Notes under the pieces: model-generated
What the model saw: the letters and a program-made list of their open reading frames with translations, nothing else
Databases searched by the model: none
Told to the model about the DNA's origin: nothing
Shown: in pieces, positions 1 to 14,500 of the stretch
Layout: each line of letters begins with the position of its first letter
How positions within the stretch are numbered: position 1 is the stretch's first letter
NCBI GenBank assembly: GCA_028015205.1
Contig: CM051513.1
Span: 46,442,841 to 46,506,840 of the forward strand
DNA from: Mytilisepta virgata
Taxonomy: Eukaryota; Mollusca; Bivalvia; Mytilida; Mytilidae
Direction of reading: 5' to 3'
DNA length: 64,000 bases
Made by a program: the position numbers and the translations under genes

Positions 1-277
1 ATTTAATAAGATATTATACCAAAGTGTTATGACATTGATTTGGCTAATCATTTTAAATAATTTAATTTGAATATTAACAGACAATTTGATTGGTTGTTAA
101 TGGCTGAGCATGCGCGGTTTATGAAGGGTAAACTGTCTCAAAGTAGGTTATATCGTATAACCTATTCCAGAAGTAAAAAAAAAACGTCTAAATAGCAATA
201 GTTTTGATACCAGGAGTAAATATAATGAGGAGTATTGCCTTATTCTTTAAGATATAACAAAGTTCGAAAAAAGTAAT

Positions 278-554
278 TTAAGGTATCCGAACCATAAATG
301 ACAACGTGATTATTCAAAAGTTCCCGGATGTTCCATACAACGCAATTGAAATGACCTCGGTAATTATCGGCAAACTTCGGAAATGCCAATATAACTAACT
401 TATTTTTACAGACTGCATATAAGCAACAAAGTGTGTTTCAACTTGAGAAAAATATGTTTATAAAATTCCAGCTTTAAATTATTTGGTTTAGCCATTCACG
501 GTCAAAAAGCGATACAGTTTTCGATCATGGTCTATTATGGTCCGGATACCTTAA
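278..554 (+). mobile_element. TTAA-flanked MITE, family 1 (TIR GGTATCCGGACCATAA)
   Basis: Ends read TTAAGGTATCCGAACCATAAA and TATGGTCCGGATACCTTAA, an inverted pair flanked by TTAA on both sides. A second copy lies in reverse orientation at 39957-40234. Non-autonomous, no ORF. TTAA target duplication is characteristic of piggyBac-type transposases. Confidence 0.65.
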
Positions 555-1867
555 GTCATCTACCTGTAGCATTAGTTTTATATAATTTACAATATTTACA
601 CAAAGTAATGACTATAAAAATCACCGTATTACATCGGACTATACTGCTGAGGGAAAAGTACCTAATGATTAATTTATAGCTACAAATTGATTGGTTTTAA
701 CCATAAACTAAATAACAAATGTAGTTATATACCAAATAACTTATTTATATACGAAGGGATAATACTAATAAGCAATATTACAGAGAAACAATTTACGAAA
801 AAGAAACAAAATGCTGGTTAAATTTGTCAAAATGTAATTCAAGTGCAACTTATAATCAAGTTGAGTGCAGGATGCAACATACGGTGCCCTAATTAATACA
901 TGTGTTGCAATGTGCAGATATACTTGTATTAAGTGTTTGTGGTTTTAAGAATGAAAATTGTTTACCTCCAGAGTGATCTGTAATTTGAATTAAATATTTT
1001 TAGACATTTTTTTTCAAATTATAAAATGCTTGTCAATTTTTTTTAAATTATCAGGAAAACCTAACATATTTTACCAAAAAATGTTTAACAATTCATTTTA
1101 CGTACATTGTGAAATGATTGAAAAATACAAATTACTTAATCGTTATGAAGGTTCAGCAAAAAAAAATGAAATAAATCCATGAAATATAAAATCTGAATAA
1201 AATAAATAAATTTTAAAAAATCAGCACTTTTAAATATACATATTATCAATTTGTTTTACATTACAAATAGGAAAGCTCGCACAAATGAAAAGCACAGATA
1301 GTATGCATATGGTGGAAACGCTTCATGTTTTAAAAAATAAAGTTATGTAGCGTGCAAGCAACACATATTGCGTTTTAATATTGTAGCAAAGGAAAATGTG
1401 TGCTGTAGAAAGCATAAATGTGCTAACAACTTTTATACAATCTTATAAGGTAATTTTGTGGTGGTCTCCTTATAAAAGAAACGATATTCTGGCAAATAAT
1501 AAAATATAAACCATAGCATATTCCAATAACAGACTCCCCATAACAATACAATATTCTTTTATAGTATTGGTTGAACGTGTCAAAAGTGAAAGATGTTTCA
1601 CAGGTCTTCTCGTCCACAATTTCTTTCCCTTAAATCTCATTGTTATAAACCCTGGAGTATCTGTAATCTCACTATGAAAATTTATTGACAAAGAGTATGC
1701 AACAATGACATAGCATTCCATTAATATGAACAAAGACAAAAACTGATACCATTTAGGTATCGGCGACTTATAGTTTTCAATAAAGAGCAAAGCAAAAGCC
1801 CAGACATTAAGCAATAAACGGACTCCAGTCTTTATACAGCTTATTCGGTCACCATTTTTTAAAAGAA
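555..1867. other. AT-rich 3' flank, no gene seen
   Basis: Between the family-1 MITE and the 3' exon of the micro-exon gene. Apart from the candidate AATAAA at 1681-1686 I see no structured repeat or supported coding sequence; it may hold 3' UTR. Confidence 0.5.
1681..1686 (-). promoter_or_regulatory. Candidate polyadenylation signal AATAAA
   Basis: Minus strand reads GTCAATAAATTTTC, about 185 nt past the stop of the 3' open frame. It is the only minus-strand AATAAA I found between 1200 and the stop codon. Base composition makes chance occurrence likely, so support is modest. Confidence 0.3.
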
Positions 1868-2586
1868 TTACACCTGTTCAAAGGAATAAATAACAATCTT
1901 TAAACAATTGACTGTTAAGATAATGCCAAAAGGATACTTAGATGTGTACTTTTGACCAAAAAGAAAAAAAAACGTAAACGGAATAGACAATACCGGTGCA
2001 GATACTGCAGATACTGCAGAGGAAGAAGTAATAAATAGTCTTAGTGCTACCGGATACTGCAGAGGAAGGATATGGAAATGGTGTAAAAGGAGTAAGGTAA
2101 CAATGGTTAGAACCATATATGGTTGACAATGAACTGCAGATAAACAATAGGAAATCTGAAGCGAGTGTGCTAGGTTGTTTGTAACACCTGTTAATGGCGG
2201 TATTTCTCTTCCAAATGGCCTTTTTTCCTTTCCGATTGTGACACTTTTGGTGCCGTATCCAGCTATATTATTGCTTTTATATCCAGCCATATATCCTGAA
2301 CTCCCGCTAATTGATCCTGTACCACTAAAACTTAATGCGTTATCGCTACTGACGCCTCCCCCAGAACCAGTACCATAACCGTCAAGGCTTACAGATCGAA
2401 TTTCGTTCGAATAACTATAGCCGGGTTGGTATCGTGCACTGTTGTACGGACCTGTTAATCTACCACCATCATAGCTACTTCCTGCTATTACTTGGGTTGC
2501 TCCTACATTGTAGGTTCTCCTTCCGGTGTTTTCTCCTCGTTTAGCACCCTCCACGGATTGCTCATAAGTAACTGAATTAGCTCGGC
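1868..2586 (-). CDS. 3' exon: Gly/Ser/Tyr-rich tail, true end uncertain
   Basis: Acceptor TTTATACAG at 2587-2595; reading starts GRANSVTYEQS. The first ~130 residues are rich in G, S, Y and N (for example DGYGTGSGGGVSS, SSGYMAGYKSNN) and end RPFGREIPPLTG. The frame stays open to a stop at 1868-1870, but past about 2165 the composition changes to Leu/His/Phe/Cys-rich and looks non-coding. A CAG|GTGTTA donor at 2186-2188 would end the exon in phase 1 after 399 nt (133 codons), keeping the symmetric pattern. Two tandem TTCCTCTGCAG acceptors lie at about 2008-2018 and 2057-2067. Confidence 0.6.
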
Positions 2587-5500
2587 CTGTATAAAGCCGG
2601 TGTTTAAAGATTGTGATTGATAATAAATTATGCTCTGCAAATATGATGAGGAAGGGAAAAAATGTTTCCATGGAAATAAATTTGAGAACTGATATCTTAC
2701 ATAAAATAAACGTTTGATGCATCACCATTATCACACATCTGTTAAGATGGCTGAACATGTACAAATAAAATTTATTACATTTTCTCTATGATTCGTATAC
2801 TTATACTATGACACCACTAATCAAATTTATCAACCCCGATGGCATAATGATATAGTCAACATTTCTTATTTGTAATTTCAATTTGACCTTCTACCTTAAC
2901 AATGACTGAAACTGTTTACATACATCTTGCACAAAGCCACTTGTACGTACAATATTCCTTTCAATTACAACTAATTACAGGTACTAAAACATTCAACTAC
3001 ATGTACATCAGAAGGTTATAGTATAACTTACCGCCGTATCCTCCGGCACCTACAAAATTATACAGTTTTTTATTACTAGTTGTGTACGCTGTATTACCTT
3101 GAAACGATATAAAACATTGTTACATTGCATTGAACACTGTTTTAGAAAACAGTCTATATTAATCATTTATTAACTAATTATATCTCAATTCATTTCCTCT
3201 ACTGTCTGATCCCAGTATAAAGTTAGCATTTGATCTTGATTCGGTTTTCAAATTACATAAAGATTTTGTGTCATCTAAATCCTTGTAATGTTACATAGAA
3301 CAATTCGACTGAGGCTTTAGTCATTTATTTATATAAAAAATTACCCCAGTAGAAAACAAGAGACGCATGAGTAATGATAGAAATAACCCGACACCCCGAC
3401 GAAAATTATTTATCGCTACATCCCTTACCACTCAGAGGGCCACATCTCTTACAATGATGTTTTGAAAGGATGTTCGCTGCTCAGTTTCAAAATAACAAGA
3501 TTTTCATAACACTGATAGATATTGATAGTGGATTAATAACGTAACTAAAAGAACGAAAAAAACTGATAGGTCCGTGTGCATGTTTTCGAGATATAAATTT
3601 GGCGGGAAAAATATGCTGTCTTGATTTTACATAGCTTTATCATTGACAAGATTTATTTCTCAAAATCCATTAAATAATAAGGATTTTAAAAGATCTTTAC
3701 AAATGGCTTATTATTCTGCATGCAAAAGGATTATGAAAAGAAAAATGGGTGTTAGCGGGAAAAATAATTTATGGCATTGAATTGGATATAACCAGATGAT
3801 TCTGGACATCTGACAAAAATTCAAAAACATGAACAGTGAACATCCTTAATACACAGTGTTTTATGGACATACAGAAATACACTTTTCTTACCTTTTGGAT
3901 AGTATGGCACTTTACGATGATTGAGAACTGGATCTGTAAAATAAAACCGGAATATAATATTGTCGTTTTATGAATTAAGTACACAAGTATCAAATGTTTC
4001 TTCCCACCATAACACATGTAATAGATGTCCATCTAATAATAAAAAGACAGAGGTACCTATCGGAATAAAAAAAAACAAAATAAAATAAAACGGTGGTACA
4101 AAAGTAAACAAAACCATAAAAAAACAAACATGAACTTATATTCCGATCTGTTCTTTTGCCTACTTAATTAAAACCCTTATTCGCCAAAAAATTGTTCTAC
4201 ATGAGTAAACAAAAAACAAACTAGATAACGGAAAGGTTAATAATGACATACCAATCAATCAACGCCACCCAACAGACAGAATCATGGACAAATATAACAT
4301 AAAAGAGCATAAAACACAAATATAAACACAAAGAGTCAGTATTTTTTAGTATATTATGGTATTTTATAGTATTTTATTTTTATAGTATATTATAGCCTTT
4401 TTTATTGAATGTAATACAAACATCAAGAAAAATGAATTTTCTGACTTCTAACTGTTTCATCCCTTGATTATTTAGAAATACTTCTGTGAAAATTATATGT
4501 TAGATACAAGCAAAACTTGAAATAAAAAACTTACGGTCAACGGTCACGACTTTGTTTCTTGGGTCTGTAAAAATAAAAAAAAAATTGTTAGGACATCAAA
4601 ATAAAACATCATATAACAGTTCTAACATTTTTACTTGATATACATATATTTTCCCTAAAGGATCTTTTAAGTCCAATATATATAGCAAACACAATACGGA
4701 CATACCAATGTAAAATGCAAGAATCGTTTTAATTTACTATCATTGATTCCATTAAATACGTTCAATTAATTTAAAAGAATTTTTAATTTGTGTAGAAGTT
4801 TCTAATAAATGCATTTAAAAGGGTACGAATTCATTTTTTGATTCTTGATTCCTTCATAATACTAATTAAAGTTATACTTAAGCCTGTCGTATAGTGTGAC
4901 CATACTTTATTAACCATATATATTATATGTACAAAAATACATTACTTACGTGCAACGGGTTCTGAAAAATAAAGAAATAAGGATATAAGTTATCTCTTAA
5001 ATATTTTACACATGAAATACATGCTGAAAAAATCGCCTATATTTATATCTGATCTAAAATCTTCTGATCTCTAGAAAGTAATAAATTACTCATATATAAC
5101 AGCTTTGCTACTTATGCATGTAAGTTTTTTCTTCAAGAACACATATAGCACGAGGTATTTTCTTCTGATTGGCGTACTATATATAGTTAGAATTAAAAAC
5201 ACAATACTGTTTTTTTTCATTGAACTTTAGAAGTAAACATTAATTAGTTATCATCCTACATACTACCCTCTCTTTGGCATTTAGACTACTTATTGGTGGG
5301 AGACATAATGTTTCTAGGGGTCATAAAGTTTGGACTTACCTCTGATGACATTTGTAATTTCTTCAACTATTGGAACAGGTTTGTCAAATGGCACTTCAAC
5401 TGTAAGCGAAAAAAAATGTAGATTTACAGGTAATGGACAAAATATCACGCTGTTTGTTTACAAAAAATCTCTTTGATACTACATATATGCTTTTTACTTG

Positions 5501-8500
5501 ACGTTTTTCATTAGGTCAAGGGTAAACTTCATTAAATTAAAACACAAAATAGGAGTTGAAGCTATATGTTTAACATTGACTAGCAGTTGATCATTAAAAG
5601 ATACTTATCTTAACAAAGTATGTTTCAAATTTTAACAAGATATAGTGAGCACATCAAAGTCGTTTTATTTTACCCGAAAATTGCTAATTTTGGTCAGTTT
5701 GTGATTTGAATTTCTCATTATGTATTTGGTAATTGTATCGGCTTTCATATTTTAGGTCTTCACTTATTTGAATTTCGCCGCTCCGATTTTTATCTAAATT
5801 TTAAGAAAAAAATTTTGCCGCTTCATTTTGCAAAAATGCTGAAAATTCGCCCGAAATTCTTAATTTTTCAAGAAATTAACAACTATAAGGTTCACGTGCT
5901 ACTAAACGTTTGTACAAATTGGAATTTTTTCCCATCATTTTGCAACATTTCAGTTAAAAAAATGTATGTCACACGTAAATTTGATCTTCGCCCGAAAAAA
6001 CCTAGCCCTGAAGAAAAAAAATGAATTTGAAGTTGCCTTATGTACAATTGATGAGTCCTAAATCTCGTGCATCAGTATATATATCATAGAATATTTATTC
6101 GTAGTAAACATCAATTTCTTAAAATAAGTTTTAAAACATGAATTTAATTCATGGAAAAACTAGGCTCCTCTACCCAAATTGATTTTCGTTGCTTCTGACC
6201 CAGAAAACAAAATAAAAAAGTACCGTCTTATCTCATCATGTGTTCCTGTCATTGATTCATTGGTGGAGGAAGTGGGGGGGGGGGGGGGGGGGTGGGGGGG
6301 GGGGCATTATAAAATATAGCATTAACACAATGTACTTTTGTATTAGTTACTTACTGACTCTAGGTTTCTTTCTGATGACCAAGTTTTCAACAGGGAATGG
6401 TCTGTCACGATGAACTAGAACATAAATGTCACGATTATTAAGGTAACGTTAATAAAAATAAAAAGATGATAACAAAAATCACACAAACGTTGCTATATAT
6501 AAATTGAAATAACAATGTTTAAATATATGTCTCAATTCTAGTGGAAAACCTGAGATTGGTTCACGGTTTATATAAGCAGATAAAGGTTAATTTTATTTCT
6601 ATCATCCTTTGAAGATACATTACAGAGGAACAAACATAAATGAGTATGCTTACCAATTTTAAGTTCTGGTCTAGGAATAGGTTTAGGGATCTTCTCTATA
6701 AGTAGAATAAAAAATGATTAGTAATAAAGGGTAAGTTAGCTGTCCTTGATCCATATGTGCAAAATTAATTCAATATGTACTGACAGTATACTCAATTGAT
6801 ATGAAACTTATATGCGGATTATTCTTTTAATCATTTTCGTATTATTGACTTCAATGCGACTAAAAATGTCCTTTAAATACAGAATCATTAACTCGGCCAA
6901 TATCGAAAAAACCCGGCAAATACGGATTTTTGCTTGTACCCTGCCAATATAGGGTGAGTCGATTTTCTCAAGATTTTAGTTTGAATACATAAAGAAACTC
7001 CGAAATATTCACGTTATATCTAAATTGATACCTGATCTGTATTTAAAGGTGCTTTAAAATTGATAATTATAAAATACTCAGAGTTGATTCAGAAAAATAT
7101 CAGACAGAAGATGCATTGTGAAAACTAGTGAGTTTATAAAGATGTCATTACATACACCAAGCCTCAGATCAATAACACGGCCAATACAGAAACAACCATG
7201 GAATAATATCATAGTATAAATTAAAGGAGGTTGAAATTCATGTATTGCAAGTAGAACATCAATATCCGACTCCAATAAATTTTCTATTGAGAAGAAAGAA
7301 ATTGCGAGAAGTTTCTGATACAACGACATTCAGATTTATCAATCCGGGTGTCCCTTAATAAATTTTTATAAATATAAAGCTGTATGTAAACTAAATAATA
7401 ATCTACTTACGAAGTCTTTCGATGACATTAGTTACTAAAAAGATAAAAATGTCAGATATTAACCATTGGTTTATGTATGTCAAATATTGGGTATGCGTTA
7501 CTGTATATTTTTTGTTTATTAATTAATCATTGTATCTTTAACCGGATTTCCAACATTTTGATCTCGAGCACTGCTGATGCGTCGTCAGCCGTACAGTGCA
7601 TCAAATTAATTGACGTATTTTGTGATACATTTTATTTTTTATTACAACTCGGTAGAAACATAATTCATATAAATAGTGGAATCTAAAAGCGACTGGAAAT
7701 GGACAGGAAACCGGTTAATGATCTTCGAATAAAGAACATTCGAAGAAAAGGTTTAGTTAAAAAAATCATACTTCATTGTGAAGGGAAAATAAAGAATTAA
7801 AACAATAACGTAAAATTATGACAATGGAAATATAAACGTACTCACCAGTTCTTACTCTCTTGAATGGCTTTTTCACAATAACTGGAAATAAAATAACATT
7901 TCTGTTTTACAGTGATATCAATTTATAACTACATTTGTATATTGAATGCAGAAAGGTTTTATCTCTGATTGCAAACCTAGGCCCTAAACATGTACATCAC
8001 AAAACGTAAAGAAGATAAGATAACTCTGTCTGAAAAAGTTACTTTTGTTGTTTGACTGAAAAATTATAAAACATGATAAAGAATTATTTTGAAGTTGCAA
8101 AATCATGTTTTGAAAAACATATGTAGAATGCAGAGATACTTACCTGGGCGTGGCACTGCAATAGTCTTGTGTCTCACAATTGGTCCTGCAATAAAAGGGC
8201 AATCAATATCCAGTCTGACATTAGAGAAAACATTGATTGTAAAACCGTGCATACATTAACATTTTCATTGTTCATTTGAAAAATGTAACATTTAAGTGAA
8301 GTGTTTTCTTCTCAGTTATCATTCTTATTTTCTTCAATGCAATTTTGTATTAATGTATGAAGGAATTAGCTGCCAAAAGATAATTTAATAATAAAATATT
8401 TTTGTCAACCATGAACAAATTATTTCAAGTGTCCCAAAAGATAAAAACTTTGTCCATCATGGAAAAATTATTTCAAATGTTTTATAATTAATGATGTTCT

Positions 8501-11500
8501 AGATCTTATTTCTAGCGTATAGTATTACCACACATCGAGTTATTTCAAATTCTGGCCTAAGCCAATGTTGACTATGGAATATGGAGAAATCGATTCTTGT
8601 ATTGCAACGTCAAAATATCATGATTAACGTCTGGAGTACCAGATATCACTCTGTTTTTGTTTTTCGCCTTTTGGTCTTACATTGCATGTTTTGTGTTTAC
8701 TTAGGCGTTGTCAGTCCTTGGAGTTATAAACCTGACTTCAATCTCTTTTGTTGATCTTGTATTCTTTTTAAGGATGCTCGCTGGTCATGTTTTGGTCTTT
8801 TTGTCAGATTTCCGAAATCATCGGGTTTTATCCATCTCTTAAACATGAATTTTTTTGCCCATGAACCACCACTTTTTCTTTTATAATTCAATCATATATA
8901 CCTTAAAATGGTATTTAACAAAATTCTATGAAACCCTTTTTATTTTTTCATACATCTTTGAGAGACTGAAGTTGTCAATGCAAAGACAATGAAAAATCCA
9001 GAAAAAAACCCATTTTCTGCAAATTTTCAAGGCCTTATAGCTCTAAAATGAGCACATGCTTATTTGTTTACTATTCATATGTTCTCTCAAACTAAAACAC
9101 CTATTTCAAATCCTATTGATTTCCCATCAGACCAGAGATCATCCTTAAAATCGTTTTACAACTGTTCGAAACGGTATTATTCGTATAACTTATGTTGTCC
9201 TTCGATGCGAAGCTGTGAATTTAATTGCATGTAATTTGCTTTTAATTCATTTATATATATTTATACTCACTTGGTACTTCAACTGTTAAAAGAGAGAAAG
9301 AAAAACATGCAATGAGTTAGATATGGTTGAATCATTAAATTTCTTTAGATACCGAATTTCAAGTTTCCGTGTTTTTAGGGGTTTTTGGAAACAATAAATT
9401 TTCACATTTGATTATTAGGAACAGGGTTGGGCGCCATAAAAGTTGAGAATATTCTTAAGTCTGAGAATTTTCTTAAATACTGGGATACTCGAATGTGATA
9501 GGTTGAGAATGGGAATTTGAGTAAAATTTTCTTTGCTCAGCAAAAATAGTTCTTTATGGCGACCAAGCCAGATGTCATAAAATAACGGAATCAACTTTAC
9601 ACTAAAAACAGTAAAATTAACAATCGCAAATATCAATCATTCTAACAATGAATGTAGAAATTACTAGTAAAAATATAACATTAAAAACCATCCAACCCTT
9701 ACCAGGAAACTTTAAAATATTTTTTTATATAATACAATGATATAGTATCGGAGCACCTGGGTTCACTGCTGGTTTTTATAGGAGTTCGTGTTGTTCATTG
9801 TTTTTTAGTTTTCTGTGTTTATTTGTTGTGCTTGTGGTTGTTCATTTGTCTTCCCGGGTTTGTCTGTTCAATGGATTACGTTGTTTTGATTGCTCCTTAG
9901 GTATATTTGTCCTTTTTGTTTAGATGTGCTATCAATATATATTCGTCGACTAACGCTGATAGTAAATCGTTTAACCATTTTTCATCTCTATTAACTTATA
10001 GACTGGTCATGCAATAATTATATAATTATTATATAACTAATCTTGAAATTCCAATACCTACAAATATACAACGAGTTTACCGAACATCACATTAAATCAC
10101 GAATGCGCGTAGCGCATGAGTGAACTATTAGTGTTTTTCGGTCACGAGTTGTAGATTTCAAGAATAGTTTATTTATTAAATTGACATGTTCCATGTATTC
10201 ATAAGATTTAACGAGAAAATACAAGGGATTATATTTTTATGTGACTACGCGTCGACCTTCTTTTGTTGAGATGGTAAAATAACCTCCTTCAAAAAGGAGT
10301 ACTCTGAAACGACCTAGCCGACGTTAAGTTTCTGTGGAAATTTAAGACAAATTATTGCAAAAAAACTCACCTGGTTTTTTGATAACAATAGTTCTTTCCT
10401 TATGAATTGGTTTAATAACTGAAATAAAACGAAGGATAAATATCAGTAAAAGTGTATTTAATCTTTGAGATAGTAAAAGATGAGCAATTTTCAAAACCCT
10501 CCTAGTATGCAAGGAACGTATCACCGGAGTTTGAGCATCGTATAACGTATAAATGACGCGAATAGAACACGATTTTATTCACATGAACCTCGTGTGCAAC
10601 GCTAGTATAGGATATACCCATGAGTGCGTAAGTGCGACAGGGTTATATCCTAGTTATAAAAGTGTAAATGATAGGTTTTATGATTAAGAAAGTGGTAATT
10701 CAGGAATATAACCAAAATATTAGATAAAATTTTATGGCATCATGATATAAATGGTTTTATATCACCTAAATTGTACATTAACAGAACTATACTTACAAAT
10801 GGAATAAATGGCATCGAAATATATCCCTAAACTTAATTTTAAAAGTGCAATTAAACTTCCTTATATGGAGATTGGTTCATAACGTTTAGTGGCATAGATT
10901 TATTAAATGACATCATATTCAATACCACATAAAGATAATCTAACATTATATGTGGGATGGGATACAAGGAAAAACATTTCGACTGCCGCTGGAAGAGTAT
11001 GGCAAGCAGCAGCAGATAAGATAGTTAATCTTATAAGTTGCACTTAGGTTAATTTTATATACCGTTACAAACGAAATTTATTTTACTGTATCCCGAAAAC
11101 AATCCAAAATATTCAATTGAAAAACTATTTGTTTTTAAAGGGACAAAAAAGAAAACTAGCGGTTAATTTAGGCAAAGAAATATGGCGAAAAAATAATGAA
11201 ACATTAAATATACGTACCTCTTTTGTGTTGAATTATTGGTTTTTCTACCGGATAAAAGACTGTTACTGGTCTTTCATGTATAATGTGTTTGGGTTCTAAA
11301 ATTAAAAATAAAAAATCATTCAAAACTAGTTTAGCATTTACGAAACAATTTTCATCCCGGTATTCTGTAATATTACTTTTTTGATATTTTACATTTCTGC
11401 ATTATTACCGTAAATGGAAATATTTTGGTTTATTTGGCGCCTGTTGTAAATCCGCGAAATTAAACGCACCAGCATAAATCAAATCCAAAAAAATAAAGTT

Positions 11501-14500
11501 CAAAAATAATTTCTTGTAATCTGGAAATGTTTCTAAATTTGATTACTATTGCAATGTATTAATTAATTTTATTGAAGGTAAATTGCTATAGTTATATTTG
11601 TATAATAAAAACAATTTAATTCCTAAAGATTATTAAAGAATAATTTTGTTTTATCAGTTGTCAATCATGACGACTTGTAGTGAAAACATTATTATCACTT
11701 AATCATACAGAATAGTAAATAATGCTTTAATTTTATATAATTTTTATTTTTTTAAAACTCATTTTCAAATATTTTTTTCTGAAATTGCCAAAATTAAACA
11801 CAGTACTGAACAAAGTGCCAAATTTTAACACACCAAAATTTAACATCCATTTTTTTTTAGCAGAAACCGCCAAAATGTCCCAATTTACGGTAAACTAAAA
11901 TCTCCATTTCTCTCTGGTGGCATCCGAAATATGAAACATAGATTTCTAGAGTAACAGAAACTGCACACAAAGAACCAAGATTACCATGATAGTATACATC
12001 AAGACAGTTCGTATCGCGAAAATTTTAAAGAATATATTTATTTGACATAGTTGTTAATCTATGAGAAATTCTTTCTCTTCATGTCTCCTCCCCTTCCAAA
12101 AAAATAGAAATATAAAAATTATATAATATACAAATATAAAAACGATAGAGATTAAATTAGTGTTAATAACACCTTTAATTTTTAAATGAATAACAACCGT
12201 ACTTACTTTTAATTATATATGGCTCTTGATCAACAACAGTGATAACCTCTGCAAAACATTATACTAAATGTATTAATATATACAATATTGGTTAAAGTAA
12301 ATAGTATGTTTAAATGCACTGAATAAATGCACATTTTTGCATTTCTATGAAGGGGATACCAACACTCTGACTAAAATTGATATAGCTCGTTTAATTTTCA
12401 TAAAATTATGATGAAATATTTAATTTGAACTATTGACAAAAATATGAAAATTTCAAGAAAATTGAACCACATAATTTACGGAAATAATTTCATTGGATAT
12501 ATAGCAGTTTGACAAACACTAATTTGAATTGAGAAGCTTGATTTCTCTTTACTAATAATATATATGTGACTAAAATGTTCAGTTGGTATTTAAAGAGTTA
12601 ACTCCCTTAGGTGATCTGTACCCCCTTTATCGGAAGCCAAATCTAAAACTGAAAGAGTTTTCAAAGTATAATTTCAGTGCTTGATCAACTGAAGTACAGG
12701 TTTGTGCAAAATGGCTGCAGTATAAGTGAAGTAGTTTTATTAAAATTTTCTCCATTCAGTTCGTTCTATACGACCTTGCCAATTTTTCACAAAGCTGTAT
12801 TATTTATTATTGTTTTATATATATATTTTCAATCTAAAGTTACTTTAGATACATATATTTATATACTACAGTGTTCCACATTACAAAGATTCAGAATAAT
12901 ATATTTTGATAATAAGCAGTATTACCTGTATGTACTCTGGGATGTTGTTGCAAAAGCGGCACTGGAAAATAAAGAAATAATTCAAACATTATAACACTTC
13001 GTAACAATTATATGATGTGACGTATGTAGCATATAATTATGTGTGGATCAAAACCGGAGCAATCTTTAAACTCTCTCGTTAATATAGCCGCCAAGAAAAT
13101 CTGGCCATATTACGGGAAAACAGCAAAATTCATAATGCAATGGTTATGTAAATAATGATATATTGGCTGTTTATAACAAAAAATATCATTTAGTATTTAA
13201 ACAATGGCAATTTCAGATAATATGTTACGCGCATAAAGCATGTAGATGAAATTAGCAAACTTTCGCTCACAAACACTTCCACAAACATCTGAAAGTACAG
13301 TTGGAACTAAAATTTCATTAATTTCAGTTGGACGTAAAAAACATATATTCAGATAATTAAAATTAATAAGCAACAGCTAAAATATATTCTCAGATTAAAT
13401 TATTTTCAAACATATAGTTGTTTAAACGAGAAAAAATTGTTAGAAGCATGAACATTACACTTTATCAGAAGCCAATTTCAGTTTTAGTAACTAAGCAAAG
13501 TTGACATTACTAGAATGTCTTAATGTTATAACTGTTTGACTCATTAGTTTTATTCATTAGTGTACCTAGTATACTTACATTTAATCTTAAAAAATATACC
13601 TTCTGTGCAAAACATTTAGCACCGATGTTTATGATTTTATTTTATGTCAGGATAATCCATTCTCAACCGAAGTGAGATAGTGTTGAACAAGAAACCTTAC
13701 CTTTATTTCCTACATGAACAGGTTCCTCATGTGGGACTGCTTTTGGCACAGCTGTATAAAGTAATCAATCAATAATTTTAGTACTTTGTAACATCATCAA
13801 ATATTAATATTTTGTTGTTTAAAATTTAAAATTTAAAATTCAAAGAATTACATAAACTGAATAGTATGAAAATTAACAGATGTATAGCATTTTTTCTGCA
13901 TATTTTATATTATTGTTACATCACTGTTTCAGAGATCCGTTATGAAAGCGTATTTTAACAAATACTCTTAGTTAAAGTTATATTATCAAATCCTAAACGT
14001 CCGAAACTTTTTTATGGTTTTATTAATCAGAGTCACAGAATAAAATTCTTAAAATGGATATACTCACGCTGGAAATGAACTGAAAAATAAAACACACAAT
14101 CATCATTAATATAAATATATGACATACTATTATGAATGGGTACCAGTCAAAAACATTATTTCTGCCTTCAATTTCAGTTGATAGAGTAATTTATGTTATT
14201 TTTAAGTTAAAAGGTTGATTTAGTACAAATATATTTATTAAGAAAAACGGATGTTCACGAGTAGTATCTATCGTAATTATGGACAATCATTATCTTATTC
14301 CGTTCCCAAGGAAAATAAAATAAAAACGTGTCCTTTCATCAGACTAACATCGAGCTTTAATAATGTGTCCCCAAACAGAGTATACAATTTTGAAGTCTAG
14401 CGTATATATAAAGTTGCCATCAAACAAAATGCAATTTTGATTGAACGATTTGTACATAATTGTTCTTATTCAAAAAGATACATCTAGGACCCACGTGGAG

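Noticed and set aside
2175..2378. 67-codon plus-strand frame rich in Pro and Leu
   Set aside because: Antisense shadow of the Gly/Ser/Tyr-rich 3' exon.
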